DNA of 64,000 nucleotides from CAWGXZ01 sp963826695 (GCA_963826695.1 CAWGXZ010000003.1:124001-188000), one strand, 5' to 3'; numbered from the stretch's first letter, positions 8,652-19,239 are shown. Notes: generated from the letters alone by a model not told the origin. Numbers and translations: made by a program.

Positions 8652-9726
8652 TGCGTGCCTCGAACGCCTTCATGTAGGCGACCAGCGCCTGCACGCCCTC
8701 GACCGGCATGGCGTTGTAGATCGACGCGCGCATGCCGCCGACCGAGCGATGCCCCTTCAGCTGCAGCATGCCTTCGGACTGCGCGCCCTTGAGGAAGGCC
8801 TCGTCGTGGGCAACGTTGCGCAGCTTGAACGGCACGTTCATCAGCGAGCGGTCGGACCTGGCGACCGGGCTGGCGTAGAAATCGGTCGAATCGAGGTAGT
8901 CGTAGAGCAGGGCGGCCTTGGTCTCGTTGTGCGCCTGCATCGCCTCGAGTCCGCCGCGCTGCTTGATCCACTCGAAGACCAGCCCGGCGATGTAGATCGC
9001 ATAGGTCGGCGGCGTGTTGTGCATCGAATCGGCTTCGGCCTGCGTCTTGTAGTCGAAGGCCGAGGGCGTGATCGGCAGCGACTGGCCGATCAGGTCGTCG
9101 CGGACGATGACGATCGTCAGCCCCGCCGGGCCGATGTTCTTCTGCGCGCCGGCATAGATCAGTCCGTAGCGCGCCACGTCGACCGGCCGTGACAGGATGT
9201 TCGACGACATGTCCGCCACCAGCGGCACCTCGCCGGTGTCGGGCGTCCAGTGGTACTCGACGCCGCCGATGGTCTCGTTGGCGCAGATGTGGACGTAGGC
9301 CGCCTGCGGGTCGAGCTGCCACTCGGATTGCGGTGGAATCGCCGTGTAGCCGCCGGCCTTGCCGCTCGCGGCGATGTGGACCTGGGCGTAGTTCTTCGCC
9401 TCCTTGATCGACTTCTTCGACCACTCGCCGGTGTCGACGTAGTCGACGCTGCTGCGACCGCGCAGCAGGTTCATCGGGATGAACGCGTTCTGGCCGATCG
9501 CGCCGCCCTGCAGGAACAGCACCTTGTAGTTCGCCGGGATCGCGAGCAACTCGCGCAACCCGGCCTCCGCCTGCGCATGGATCGAGATGAACTCCTTGCC
9601 GCGGTGGCTCATCTCCATCACCGACATGCCCGAGCCATGCCAGTCGAGCATTTCGTCGGCGGCCTGCCGCAGCACGGCCTCGGGCAGCGCGGCCGGGCCG
9701 GCGCTGAAGTTGAATACGCGTGTCAT
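8644..9726 (-). CDS. serC: Phosphoserine aminotransferase
   Basis: A 360-residue class V aminotransferase that converts 3-phosphohydroxypyruvate and glutamate to phosphoserine; it also serves vitamin B6 synthesis. The N-terminus MTRVFNFSAGPAALPEAVL and the PLP-lysine region YAGAQKNIGPAGLTIVIV are characteristic. HRSVGGMRASIYNAMP near the C-terminus is also typical. A frame extending 56 residues upstream lacks family similarity, so I used the ATG at MTRVF. It forms a serC-serA operon, placing two consecutive steps of one pathway together. Confidence 0.95.
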   Translation of the reverse strand: MTRVFNFSAGPAALPEAVLRQAADEMLDWHGSGMSVMEMSHRGKEFISIHAQAEAGLRELLAIPANYKVLFLQGGAIGQNAFIPMNLLRGRSSVDYVDTGEWSKKSIKEAKNYAQVHIAASGKAGGYTAIPPQSEWQLDPQAAYVHICANETIGGVEYHWTPDTGEVPLVADMSSNILSRPVDVARYGLIYAGAQKNIGPAGLTIVIVRDDLIGQSLPITPSAFDYKTQAEADSMHNTPPTYAIYIAGLVFEWIKQRGGLEAMQAHNETKAALLYDYLDSTDFYASPVARSDRSLMNVPFKLRNVAHDEAFLKGAQSEGMLQLKGHRSVGGMRASIYNAMPVEGVQALVAYMKAFEARNG

Positions 9727-9817
9727 GGGTTTGCTTTCAGGTGGATCGAGCGGGAACTCGCGAACGGCGCGGGAGCTTACACGGGCCTCGGTGGTTTCGG
9801 GCAGACCGACTGCGCGC

Positions 9818-10231
9818 TCAGGCGAAGGGATTGACGATGCGAACGCCGGCGATGGAAGCACCCGTCTGCAGGTCTTCGGTGAGAAGGACTGCACAGCCGC
9901 TTTGCTTTGCAGCTTCGACGATCAGGGCGTCGTAGAAAGAGAGTTTCCAGCGCGCACCGATGTCGATTGCACGCGAGATCATCGATGCGGTTGCTGGCAC
10001 GACCTCGAAGCCGACGAAGAAGTCGATCCGCTCCCGGATCAGGTCGACGGGCAGTGCGAGCTTGCGCAACCCGGCTGAGACGTACTCCTGCAGGACTTGC
10101 GTCGACACCACGCCCGAGCCTGCGGCCATGTGCATTCGAATAAGCGCTGCCGCACGCTGCTGCTTTGCGCCAGCATCCGAGGCGTCGGCGTAAATCAGGA
10201 CATTCGTGTCGATGAAACTACGAACGGTCAT
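9818..10231 (-). CDS. vapC: PIN-domain ribonuclease toxin, VapC-like
   Basis: A 137-residue PIN-domain protein. It begins MTVRSFIDTNVLIYA, where the Asp of FIDTN is the first acidic active-site residue. A conserved Glu lies in LQEYVSAG, and further acidic residues are in SFYDALIVEAA and LLTEDLQTG. This Asp/Glu set binds Mg2+ in VapC toxins, which cut RNA such as initiator tRNA or rRNA; the target here is unknown. The gene overlaps its antitoxin by 14 bp. A longer frame starts 30 bases upstream, but the motif begins at once from this ATG. Confidence 0.88.
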   Translation of the reverse strand: MTVRSFIDTNVLIYADASDAGAKQQRAAALIRMHMAAGSGVVSTQVLQEYVSAGLRKLALPVDLIRERIDFFVGFEVVPATASMISRAIDIGARWKLSFYDALIVEAAKQSGCAVLLTEDLQTGASIAGVRIVNPFA

Positions 10232-10445
10232 GGAGCTCGTCGCGGTCGAAATGCCAGCCATTCAGGCGGCCGGGGCTCTGCAGCGCGGAACGTTCATAGG
10301 CTTCAGCCGCCTCGGCTCGTTGCGCCTCGCCTGCAAGTCGCTCCAGGTATTCGCGCACCGCCTGATTGAGGCTCTTGCCCATCGCCTGCGCCGCTTCCCG
10401 CGCACGCTCTGCAAGCTTCTCGTCGACCGCCAGCGTGATGTTCAT
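10218..10445 (-). CDS. vapB: VapB-like ribbon-helix-helix antitoxin
   Basis: A 75-residue protein beginning MNITLAVDEKLAERAREAA, a ribbon-helix-helix DNA-binding start, with a charged helical C-terminal tail (EYLERLAGEAQRAEAAEAYE) of the kind that wraps its toxin. It precedes and overlaps the PIN-domain gene by 14 bp, the standard order for antitoxin-toxin pairs. An in-frame ATG 27 bases upstream would add residues without a motif. It likely represses its own promoter together with the toxin. Confidence 0.82.
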   Translation of the reverse strand: MNITLAVDEKLAERAREAAQAMGKSLNQAVREYLERLAGEAQRAEAAEAYERSALQSPGRLNGWHFDRDELHDRS

Positions 10446-10470
10446 GGAGTGCTTTCCACATAGCCTGTGC

Positions 10471-10485
10471 ACACAGTATATGTGT
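10471..10485. promoter_or_regulatory. Inverted repeat upstream of the vapBC pair
   Basis: ACACA-gtata-TGTGT is a perfect inverted repeat 26 bp upstream of the antitoxin start, next to a second palindrome TGTGCACA (10466-10473). It is in the right place for an autoregulatory operator bound by the ribbon-helix-helix antitoxin. Function is inferred from position only. Confidence 0.4.
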
Positions 10486-10538
10486 CCAAGAGTCGTGCAA
10501 CTCCAGCACGGTCTCTCTCATGCGTCAGCGCTTCCCTG

Positions 10539-12271
<1,733 letters not shown>

Positions 12272-12577
12272 CTAGAGTGCTCCCTGAACGTCGCCGCGAA
12301 AGCCGTGCACCTGCCGGTCGCCGGCATAGTCGACCAGTTCGACCGTGCGCTGCTGACCCGGCTCGAAGCGCACCGCGGTGCCCGAGGCGATGTTCAGCCG
12401 CATGCCGCGCGCGGCGACCCGGTCGAAGCGCAGTGCGCCGTTGGTTTCGGCGAAGTGGTAGTGCGAGCCGACCTGGATCGGCCGGTCGCCGGTGTTCTCG
12501 ACGGTCATGGTGTGGGTGCGCCGGCCTGGGTTCAGCGCCAGGTTGCCGTCGTCGGTGATGATTTCGCCCGGCGTCAT
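12272..12577 (-). CDS. ureB: Urease beta subunit UreB
   Basis: A 101-residue structural subunit of the cytoplasmic urease. The conserved N-terminus MTPGEIITDDGNLALN, the internal IQVGSHYHFAETN and the end VHGFRGDVQGAL are all present. It lies 2 bp downstream of ureA, and its stop directly abuts the ureC start. Separate UreA and UreB chains are the usual bacterial arrangement. Confidence 0.97.
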   Translation of the reverse strand: MTPGEIITDDGNLALNPGRRTHTMTVENTGDRPIQVGSHYHFAETNGALRFDRVAARGMRLNIASGTAVRFEPGQQRTVELVDYAGDRQVHGFRGDVQGAL

Positions 12578-12579
12578 GG

Positions 12580-12882
12580 TCAGGCGATCGGCTGGTGCAC
12601 GGTCACCAGCTTGGTGCCGTCGGGAAAGGTGGCCTCGACCTGGATCTCGGGGATCAGCTCGGCGATGCCGTCCATCACCTCGTCGCGGCTGAGGATCTGC
12701 TTGCCGTCGCTCATCAGCTGCGCAACCGTCTTGCCGTCGCGGGCGCCTTCGACGATCGCCGCGCTGATCAGCGCCACCGCTTCGGGGTAGTTGAGCTTCA
12801 GCCCCCGGGCGCGCCTGCGCTCGGCAAGCAGCGACGCGGTGAACAGCAGCAGCTTGTCTTTCTCTCGGGGCGTGAGTTCCAT
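12580..12882 (-). CDS. ureA: Urease gamma subunit UreA
   Basis: A 100-residue structural subunit that with UreB and UreC forms the (alpha-beta-gamma)3 urease. MELTPREKDKLLLFTA, the central LNYPEAVALISAAI and the end GTKLVTVHQPIA are standard. It is first in ureABC. Upstream there is an 84-bp divergent gap to an FAH-type gene and no ureD, which usually precedes ureA in Burkholderiales. Confidence 0.97.
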   Translation of the reverse strand: MELTPREKDKLLLFTASLLAERRRARGLKLNYPEAVALISAAIVEGARDGKTVAQLMSDGKQILSRDEVMDGIAELIPEIQVEATFPDGTKLVTVHQPIA

Positions 12883-12966
12883 CGCGCGATCTTAAGCAGA
12901 GAACATGCCGCGGCGCGGACCCGACGCTTGGCTTATGCTGGCCGCCCGAACACGCCGACCGACACC

Positions 12967-13737
12967 ATGTCCATCCACGGGATCGAAGCCGTCACCGCCG
13001 CCTTGCTTGCGGCGCGGCAAGACTTGCAGCTCGCCGACAGCAGCGGGCTCGCCGATGCGCTGGCCAGCGAGGACGAGGCTTACGCGGTCCAGGAGGCGAC
13101 GGCGGCGGCGCTCGGCTGGTTCGAGCAAGGTGTGCCGCGGCACTGGAAGTCGGGTGGCGCGTCGCGCGAGGGCATGCTGACCCATGCGCCGCTGCCGCCT
13201 GCGGGCGTCTGGTCGAGCGGTGCGTCGGCCGGCGAATGGCCGTTCACGCTGCGCGGCATCGAGGTCGAGATTGCGCTCCGGCTGGCGCGGCCGGTCGATG
13301 CAGCGCTGGCTGCGGGCCTCGACGAGGCCCGGGCGCGCTCGCTGATCGAGGCGATGGCGGTGTCGATCGAGGTGGTCGATTCGCGCTGGACCGAGGGTAT
13401 CGGCGCGCCGGCGCTGCTCCGGCTCGCGGACCAGCAGTCGCATGGCGCGCTGGTGCTCGGCGACTGGGTGGCCTACGAGCCGCGCGACTGGGCCCGCCAG
13501 GTCTGCCGCGTGCAGATCGGCGAGCGCGAGCCGTTCGAGTGCTGCGGCACGCACGCGCTCACCGATCCGGCCTGGCTGCTGCCGCAGTGGCTGCGCCATG
13601 TCACACGCCACGGGCAGGTGCTCGGCGCCGGTGCCGTGGTGACGACCGGCACCTGGGTCGGCGTGCTGTCCGCCGGACCGGGCGAGCATGTTCTGGGGTC
13701 GTTCGACGGCGTCGGCAGCGCGTCGTTGCAGCTTTAG
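12967..13737 (+). CDS. 2-keto-4-pentenoate hydratase / FAH-family protein
   Basis: A 256-residue protein of the FAH/MhpD superfamily. HWKSGGASREG, GIEVEIALRLAR, the paired acidic and Arg residues of IEVVDSRW and the end AGPGEHVLGSFDGVGSASL match the 2-oxopent-4-enoate hydratase / 2-oxo-hepta-3-ene-dioate hydratase branch. Members bind Mg2+ and act on 2-oxo acids from meta-cleavage pathways. No other meta-cleavage gene is adjacent, so the substrate is unknown. The start MSIHGIEAVTA is chosen because the longer frame runs antisense through ureA. Confidence 0.75.
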   Translation: MSIHGIEAVTAALLAARQDLQLADSSGLADALASEDEAYAVQEATAAALGWFEQGVPRHWKSGGASREGMLTHAPLPPAGVWSSGASAGEWPFTLRGIEVEIALRLARPVDAALAAGLDEARARSLIEAMAVSIEVVDSRWTEGIGAPALLRLADQQSHGALVLGDWVAYEPRDWARQVCRVQIGEREPFECCGTHALTDPAWLLPQWLRHVTRHGQVLGAGAVVTTGTWVGVLSAGPGEHVLGSFDGVGSASLQL

Positions 13738-13810
13738 GGTCGGGCTCGGCTGCGCGGGCACTTCGGCGGTGCAGGCAAAGCCGATCCTCCCAATCAACGA
13801 GGGACAGACG

Positions 13811-14491
13811 ATGAACAACCACATTGCAGACGCAGGACATGGTTCGGCGGCAGGGTCGACGGCACAGGCGGCGGGCGCCCTCCAGATGATCCCTGCGGTG
13901 CCGGTCCGCGCTCGTGCAGGCCGGAAGCGGGGCCCTGCAATCGGCCTGTCTTCGGCGGGCGGCATGGCGGCCGCTCCGGAAACCGGCGCGACCGCGCCGG
14001 TCGACTTCGCGATCGGCCACACGGTGCTCGGCGCGGTTCTCGTCGCGCGCAGTGATCGCGGCCTGTGCGCGGTTCTGCTCGGCGACGAGCCGGCTGCGCT
14101 GGTGGCGGACCTGCAACGACGCTTCGGCGCGGTGAACGGGCGAGTGGGTTGCGCCGCCCTCGACGCCTTGCTGGCGCAGGTGGTCGGCCTGATCGAGGCG
14201 CCCGGTGCCGCGGCCGACCTGCCGATCGACCTGCGCGGCACCGACTTCCAGCAACGCGTCTGGCGTGCGCTGTGCGACATCCCCGCCGGGCAGACGGCGA
14301 GCTACACCGAAATCGCCGGGCGCATCGGCATGCCGACGGCCGTGCGTGCCGTGGCCCAGGCCTGCGGCGCCAATCCGCTGGCGGTGATCGTTCCCTGCCA
14401 CCGCGTGGTGCGCAGCGACGGTGCGCTGTCGGGTTACCGCTGGGGCGTGGCGCGCAAGAGCGCGTTGCTGGCGCGCGAAGCGGCGCGCTGA
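13811..14491 (+). CDS. ogt: Methylated-DNA--[protein]-cysteine S-methyltransferase
   Basis: A 226-residue suicide DNA repair protein that removes alkyl groups from O6-alkylguanine. The active-site motif NPLAVIVPCHRVVRSDG carries the acceptor Cys, followed by LSGYRWGVARKSALL; GTDFQQRVWRAL and GQTASYTEIA are also typical. The N-terminal 60 residues are low-complexity and not conserved. The domain resembles the C-terminal half of Ada proteins, but no AraC-type domain is present. GAGGGA about 8 bp upstream serves as ribosome site for this ATG. Confidence 0.92.
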   Translation: MNNHIADAGHGSAAGSTAQAAGALQMIPAVPVRARAGRKRGPAIGLSSAGGMAAAPETGATAPVDFAIGHTVLGAVLVARSDRGLCAVLLGDEPAALVADLQRRFGAVNGRVGCAALDALLAQVVGLIEAPGAAADLPIDLRGTDFQQRVWRALCDIPAGQTASYTEIAGRIGMPTAVRAVAQACGANPLAVIVPCHRVVRSDGALSGYRWGVARKSALLAREAAR

Positions 14492-14601
14492 CGATTCGGC
14501 AGCGCTGCACTTGGTAAGCGTGCACGTCCGGCTTCGCTGACGCGCGAGACGCTGGCGGCGTCCCCACCGGGGGCCCCGTGCCCGCCGGCTACCATTCCGC
14601 C

Positions 14602-15114
14602 ATGACCCTGCAGACGAGCGGCGCGAGTGCGCCTGACGAGCCAGACGACGCGACCGAGGCGATCAAGGAGCCGCGCCGCTGGCGCGACAACGGCTGGACC
14701 GCCGAAGTCCTGAAAAACGAGGACGATGACGGCTGGGCGGTGGCGATGACGCTCCTCGGCGAGTCCGAGCCGGCGCTGGTCGGCCCCTGGACGATGGGGC
14801 GCGACAAGAAGAATCCGAAGCCGCTCGACACGGCGGCCTTCAACACCCTGGTGAAGACCGCGCTCGAGGTGCGCCGCCGCCATGAGCAGCAGCGCGACGC
14901 CTTGCTGCACAAGCGGCAGTCGGTGGCGACGGCCGAAGGTGTCGTCCAGGTCACTCTCGACATCGTCCCCGACGACGACGACCCGCATGCTTTCCTGGCG
15001 GCGCACGATGCCTTCGGCACGCTGCTGGCACGCCACCGCGTCGCGGCGAACTTCAGATTGACCCAGGCCGCCGCGGCCGCCTGGGCCGAAGCGGGCTTCG
15101 CAAAGCCGCGCTAA
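14602..15114 (+). CDS. Conserved hypothetical protein
   Basis: A 170-residue soluble protein that I do not recognise. The visible pattern is RRWRDNGWTAEVLKNEDDDGWAVAMTL, then GPWTMGRDKKNPKPLD and a helical region rich in Arg and Gln. The WTMGRDKKNPKPLD stretch looks conserved rather than random, and codon use matches its neighbours. A GTG 24 bases upstream is an alternative start. It lies 110 bp downstream of the alkyltransferase gene on the same strand and could be co-transcribed. Confidence 0.65.
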   Translation: MTLQTSGASAPDEPDDATEAIKEPRRWRDNGWTAEVLKNEDDDGWAVAMTLLGESEPALVGPWTMGRDKKNPKPLDTAAFNTLVKTALEVRRRHEQQRDALLHKRQSVATAEGVVQVTLDIVPDDDDPHAFLAAHDAFGTLLARHRVAANFRLTQAAAAAWAEAGFAKPR

Positions 15115-15181
15115 AGGCCGCGCCCGAAAGGTGCCCGGTGCGCCTGCGCGGCCTCCGGGCACGGACTCGACAGCCCCCGGC

Positions 15182-15649
15182 TCAGGCCGGCGACGAGCGC
15201 AGTCCGTAGGTGTTGGCGCCGACGAACAGGTATTCGACCCGCAGGATCGGGTCGCCGGCTTCGCCTGCAAAGGTGAAGCCGAGCACCGCCACCCGGTCGC
15301 CGTTGCGGATTTCGGCGACCTTCCAGGCGTTCATCCGGGTCAGCGGCGCGAGCTCGATCCGCCACAGCTTGTCCTTGCGCGTCGGCAGCTGCGCGGCGGC
15401 AAGCAGCCGGGGCCCGTCGACCCCGCTGGACTGTGCCGGCAGCGGCCGCTTCGCGAATTCCGCCGGCAGCTTCAGGTCGGCCGCCGGTTCGAGGTCGAAC
15501 TCGACGTGCGGATTGCGCCAGGCGACGCTGCGTGCGGTGCCTTCGAGGTAGAGCGGACGACCCTGGTCGAAGCTGCTCCAGCCGTGGTGGGCAAGAACCG
15601 CGGTCGCCGGGCTGGCGGCGGCGGCAATGATCAAATCCCTGCGTTTCAT
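15182..15649 (-). CDS. DUF6152-like exported protein
   Basis: A 155-residue protein with a twin-arginine-like N-terminus MKRRDLIIAAAASPATAVLAHHG (first part quoted only as a signal), then HHGWSSFDQGRPLYLEGTA and WRNPHVEFDLE. The HHGW opening of the mature chain and the NPHV segment resemble the small secreted DUF6152 family, whose function is not established. It follows a four-helix membrane protein gene by 25 bp on the same strand; the two probably form a unit in the envelope. Confidence 0.65.
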   Translation of the reverse strand: MKRRDLIIAAAASPATAVLAHHGWSSFDQGRPLYLEGTARSVAWRNPHVEFDLEPAADLKLPAEFAKRPLPAQSSGVDGPRLLAAAQLPTRKDKLWRIELAPLTRMNAWKVAEIRNGDRVAVLGFTFAGEAGDPILRVEYLFVGANTYGLRSSPA

Positions 15650-15674
15650 CGGTGACCCTTCGAGCGTTCGGCGA

Positions 15675-16118
15675 TCAGTAATAGGCAATCCAGCGGCCGC
15701 AGATGATGATGCCAAGCCAAAGCCCGAGCGACGCAAGGGCTTGCAGCCGGGTCGGCGCATCGGCCTTGGCGAGCCCGCCGCGCCAGTGGAACGCCAGGGC
15801 GTTCAGCCCGGCGGCGGCCAGCAACACCAGCTTCAGCAGGAATGGGCGGCTGCCCAGCAGTTCGCCCGGCTGGCTGAGGAACATCAGCCCGCCGCTGGCC
15901 GCAGCCAGCGCGAAGCCGGCCAGCGTCAACTTCAGCCCGAAGGCAGCGAGCGGCCGCAGCGGCAGCGCGGCGGCAAAGCCGAACAGCCGCAGTTCGACCA
16001 GCACCAGGCTGCCGAGGAGCAGCCCGATGCCGACGATGTGCACCACCTCGAGTGCCGGGTACAGCCACGGATGCGAGACGATCCATGCCAGCGCGGTGAA
16101 ATCGGCGAGCGCCTGCAT
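15675..16118 (-). CDS. Four-helix integral membrane protein
   Basis: A 147-residue protein with about four predicted membrane segments: VVHIVGIGLLLGSLVLVEL, AFGLKLTLAGFALAAASGGL, LLKLVLLAAAGLNALAF and a final ALASLGLWLGIIICGRWI. A His in the first helix (VVHIVGIG) and one in FHWRGG could bind a cofactor; such small membrane proteins resemble cytochrome b-like or DUF6644-type families, but I cannot assign one. It precedes the DUF6152-like gene and follows the pirin reading frame by 27 bp. Confidence 0.65.
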   Translation of the reverse strand: MQALADFTALAWIVSHPWLYPALEVVHIVGIGLLLGSLVLVELRLFGFAAALPLRPLAAFGLKLTLAGFALAAASGGLMFLSQPGELLGSRPFLLKLVLLAAAGLNALAFHWRGGLAKADAPTRLQALASLGLWLGIIICGRWIAYY

Positions 16119-16145
16119 CGAACCCGCGGTCGCGACGCCGCTGCC

Positions 16146-17843
16146 TCAGGGGTAGGCGACAGGCGCTGCGGGCTTTCCCGGCTTGTCGGGCAGCGGAATG
16201 AACTCGGTTTCGCCCGGCACCGCGGCGAAACGGCCGGCAAGCCAGTCGGCCTTGGCCTGCTCGATGCGCTCGCTCGAACTCGAAACGAAGTTCCACCACA
16301 GGTGCCGCGGCCCGTCGAGCGGCTCGCCGCCGAACAGCATCAGGCGCGCCGGCCCGGCCGAGGCGCCCAGCACGATTTCGCGGCCGGCGCCGAAGACGAG
16401 CAACTGGCCGGCTTCGTAGACCTCGGCGCCGCCGATGGTCACGCGGCCGTCGACCACGTAGGCGGCGCGCTCGTCGTGCTCAGCCGGCAGGCTGAAACGT
16501 GCGCCGGCGTCGAGTTGCAGGTCGGCCTGGAACATCTCGCTGAAGACCTCGACCGGCGAGCGCTCGCCGGCCAGCGTGCCGACGATCAGCCGCGCATGAA
16601 CGCCCGCATCTTCGAGGGTCGGCAGTTCGGCCGCGCCGTGATGGGCAAACGCCGGCTCGGCTTCCTCGTGCGCATTCGGCAGTGCCACCCAGACCTGGAT
16701 TCCCGACAGCCGCGATCCGCTGGCCCGCAGGTCGTCGCCGCTGCGCTCCGAGTGGGCGATGCCGCGCCCCGCGGTCATCCAGTTGACCTCGCCCGGACGG
16801 ATCGGCTGCACGCTGCCGACGCTGTCACGATGGACGATCTCGCCCTCGTACAGGTAGGTGACCGTTGCCAGGCCGATGTGCGGATGCGGCCGCACGTCGA
16901 GTCCGTGGCCGGGGTCGAGCGCCACCGGGCCCATCTGGTCGAAGAAGACATAGGGGCCGACGGTCCGACGCTGCACCGAAGGCAGGGCGCGGCGCACGAC
17001 GAAGCCGCCGCCGAGGTCGCTCTGGCGCGGGACCACCACGGTTTCGAGATCTGACGCTTGCATTTGCATTCTCCGGTCGAGCTGGTCGTCGGGCGACGAT
17101 GGTGGAAGTGCCGCGACCGCGCCGCGTGAACACGGTTCGCGGTCACTGCAGCGTTCATGGACGATAGCGCGGCGAGCCAGGAGGCCCCAACGATCAGGCA
17201 GCCTGGGGCGAGCGCCAGCTTCTTGCTGCGGCGCCTTGACTTGGCAGACCTCGGCCAGCGCCTTCTTCACGGATGCCGCACGCGCCTCGTCGCCGAGGGC
17301 GGTGCCTTCGGCACGGATGACTTCGACATCGGTGATGCCGAAGAATCCGAACACCGCGCGCAAGTACGCTTCCTGGTGGTCGAGCGCGGTCTCGAACGCC
17401 GTACCGGCATAGAGGCCGCCGCGCGAGGAGACGACGATCACCTTCTTGCCGCCGGCGAGTCCGACCGGGCCGTCGGCGGTGTAGCGGAAGGTGCGGCCGG
17501 GCTGCGCCAGCCGGTCGATCCACGCCTTGAGCTGCGACGGAACCGAAAAGTTGTACATCGGTGCACCGACGACGACCACATCGGCGGCGAGAAACTCGGC
17601 GATCAGCGCGTCGGTCAGGTCGACCTCGTCGCGCTGGGCACCGTCACTGGCGATGCCGGGCTGCGGCCGCAGGGCCGCCAGCAACTCGCCGTCGAGATGG
17701 GCGAGCGGCGAGCCGGCGAGGTCGCGGTAGGCGACGACGGCACCCGGCGTGGCTTGGCGCAACCGGCGCACCACCGAGGCGGTGATTTCGCGGGAAACGG
17801 AGTTGGCGCCGAGCGCGCTGGAGTCGATCTGCAGGATGTTCAT
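16146..17843 (-). CDS. FMN-dependent azoreductase fused in frame to a pirin domain
   Basis: One uninterrupted 565-residue frame carries two complete proteins. Residues 1 to about 200 are an AzoR-type flavodoxin-like NAD(P)H oxidoreductase: MNILQIDSSALGANSVSREI, GAPMYNFSVPSQLKAWIDR, SSRGGLYAG. A linker of about 60 unconserved residues (200-258) follows. From MQMQASDLETVVV (start 17069) to the end is a bicupin pirin with metal-binding HPHIGLATVTY and the HSERS segment. The pirin could start on its own at 17069 and be 307 residues. Either this is a real fusion or a lost stop joins two genes. Both families are tied to quinone or flavonoid redox work. A LysR gene diverges from it. Confidence 0.75.
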   Translation of the reverse strand: MNILQIDSSALGANSVSREITASVVRRLRQATPGAVVAYRDLAGSPLAHLDGELLAALRPQPGIASDGAQRDEVDLTDALIAEFLAADVVVVGAPMYNFSVPSQLKAWIDRLAQPGRTFRYTADGPVGLAGGKKVIVVSSRGGLYAGTAFETALDHQEAYLRAVFGFFGITDVEVIRAEGTALGDEARAASVKKALAEVCQVKAPQQEAGARPRLPDRWGLLARRAIVHERCSDREPCSRGAVAALPPSSPDDQLDRRMQMQASDLETVVVPRQSDLGGGFVVRRALPSVQRRTVGPYVFFDQMGPVALDPGHGLDVRPHPHIGLATVTYLYEGEIVHRDSVGSVQPIRPGEVNWMTAGRGIAHSERSGDDLRASGSRLSGIQVWVALPNAHEEAEPAFAHHGAAELPTLEDAGVHARLIVGTLAGERSPVEVFSEMFQADLQLDAGARFSLPAEHDERAAYVVDGRVTIGGAEVYEAGQLLVFGAGREIVLGASAGPARLMLFGGEPLDGPRHLWWNFVSSSSERIEQAKADWLAGRFAAVPGETEFIPLPDKPGKPAAPVAYP

Positions 17844-17973
17844 CGAATGCCTTTCAGGTGTTTCGCAATGCCCCCAGGTTAGCCATGCAAAGCGCATCGA
17901 ACGAGTGCCCGGAGCGCAAAGCGGCATTGCGCTGGTAGAACAATCACCCGTCGAAACCGGCAAGGGCGCCAGC

Positions 17974-18880
17974 ATGACCAACCGCCTCGAGGACATGGCC
18001 TTGTTCGCCCAGGTGGTCGAGCACGGCGGCTATTCGAGCGCCTCGCGCGCCACCGGCGTGCCGACCTCGCGGCTGAGCCGGCGCATTGCCGGGCTGGAGG
18101 CCCAGCTGGGCGTTCGGCTGCTGCAACGCTCGACGCGGCGCGTCGTCGTCACCGAGGTCGGCCAGACGTTCTACCTGCATTGCAGCGCCATGCTCGCCGA
18201 GGCGCAGGCGGCGATCGAATCGGTCGAGCGCAGCCGCGCCGTGCCGCGCGGTCGGGTGCGCATCAGTTGTCCGATCGGCTCTGCTGCAGGCGGGGGTCGG
18301 GCGCATCGTCTCGCGCTTCCTCGTCGACCATCCGCAGGTGCAGGTCGAGCTCGAGGCGACGAATCGCCGCGTCGACGTCGTCGAGGAAGGCTTCGACATC
18401 GCCATCCGGGTGCGCGTGCCGCCGCTCGCCGACTCCGAGCTCGTCATCCGGCCGCTCGCGCCGAGCCCGAGCCTGCTGGTCGCGAGCCCGTGGCTGTTCG
18501 CCCACCATCCGCGGCCGGCGGGTGCGGCCGACCTCGCGGCGCTGCCGACGCTCGACATGAGCCGCCCGAGCGGCTCGCACGTCTGGCACTTCGCCGCCGC
18601 GGACGGCGCGCCGGTGAGCGTCGTTCATCGGCCGAGGCTGGTCACCGACGATTTCGGCGCGCTGCGCCTGGCCGCCCTCGACGGCGTCGGCCTCACCGCG
18701 CTGCCGCGCTTCATGGTCCAGGCCGACATCGCCGCCGGCGCACTGGAACACCTGCTGCCTGAGCTGAGCTCGCCGGTCGGCCTGGTGCATGCCGTGCTGC
18801 CATCGCGCCGCGGCCTGCTGCCGGCGGTGCGGGCGCTGCTCGACGCGCTGGTGGCAGCGTTCGAGTCGCCGATGCTGTGA
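17974..18880 (+). pseudogene. LysR-family regulator, one frameshift as given
   Basis: The N-terminal winged helix-turn-helix MALFAQVVEHGGYSSASRA and TSRLSRRIAGLEAQLGVRLL is intact. After RISCPIG an extra base near 18279 moves the frame; beyond it LLQAGVGRIVSRFLVDHP and the effector domain run to ALVAAFESPML. Dropping that base gives about 301 residues, a normal length for the CrgA-like group. It is divergent from the azoreductase-pirin frame with a 130-bp gap, the classical layout for a LysR protein controlling its neighbour. Many members of this branch respond to quinones or electrophiles, an inference here. Confidence 0.85.
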
Positions 18881-18990
18881 GGCGTGAACGGAGCTCGTCG
18901 AGCGGCCGAATGCGTACGGCGTCTGCGCGGCCCGGGTCATAGGTTCGCTGCGGGGCATTGCGCTGAAACGTCTCGATGCGCCCCACGCAG

Positions 18991-19140
18991 ATGCAATCCA
19001 CCATCGTCGACGGCATCCGGAAGCGCCGGCACGAGCAGAGCGCCGGCATGCCGCTCATCCCGGTCCACGGGATTCCGACCTCGCCGACCCTCTGGCGCCG
19101 TGTGCTGCCGCGCATTCCGCACAGCGCAAAGGCCTTGGCC
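18991..19140 (+). pseudogene. Alpha/beta hydrolase N-terminal remnant
   Basis: A short stretch reads MQSTIVDGIRKRRHEQSAGM then LIPVHGIPTSPTLWRRVLPRI, which is the N-terminal strand and oxyanion-hole region (HGxPTSPxLWR) of haloalkane dehalogenase-like alpha/beta hydrolases. After about 50 residues similarity ends, and no nucleophile elbow (GxSxG or GxDxG) follows before the antiporter gene. I read this as a truncated relic, perhaps cut when the neighbouring antiporter gene was acquired. Confidence 0.45.
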
Positions 19141-19239
19141 GGAACCGAGGAGCAGGATCGAGACTACCGAGCTGCGCAGGTCCTGCGGTCGGGCGGCTCT
19201 CCTCAGCAGATCGCACCGGCAGAGAGCGATCTCCTTCTC

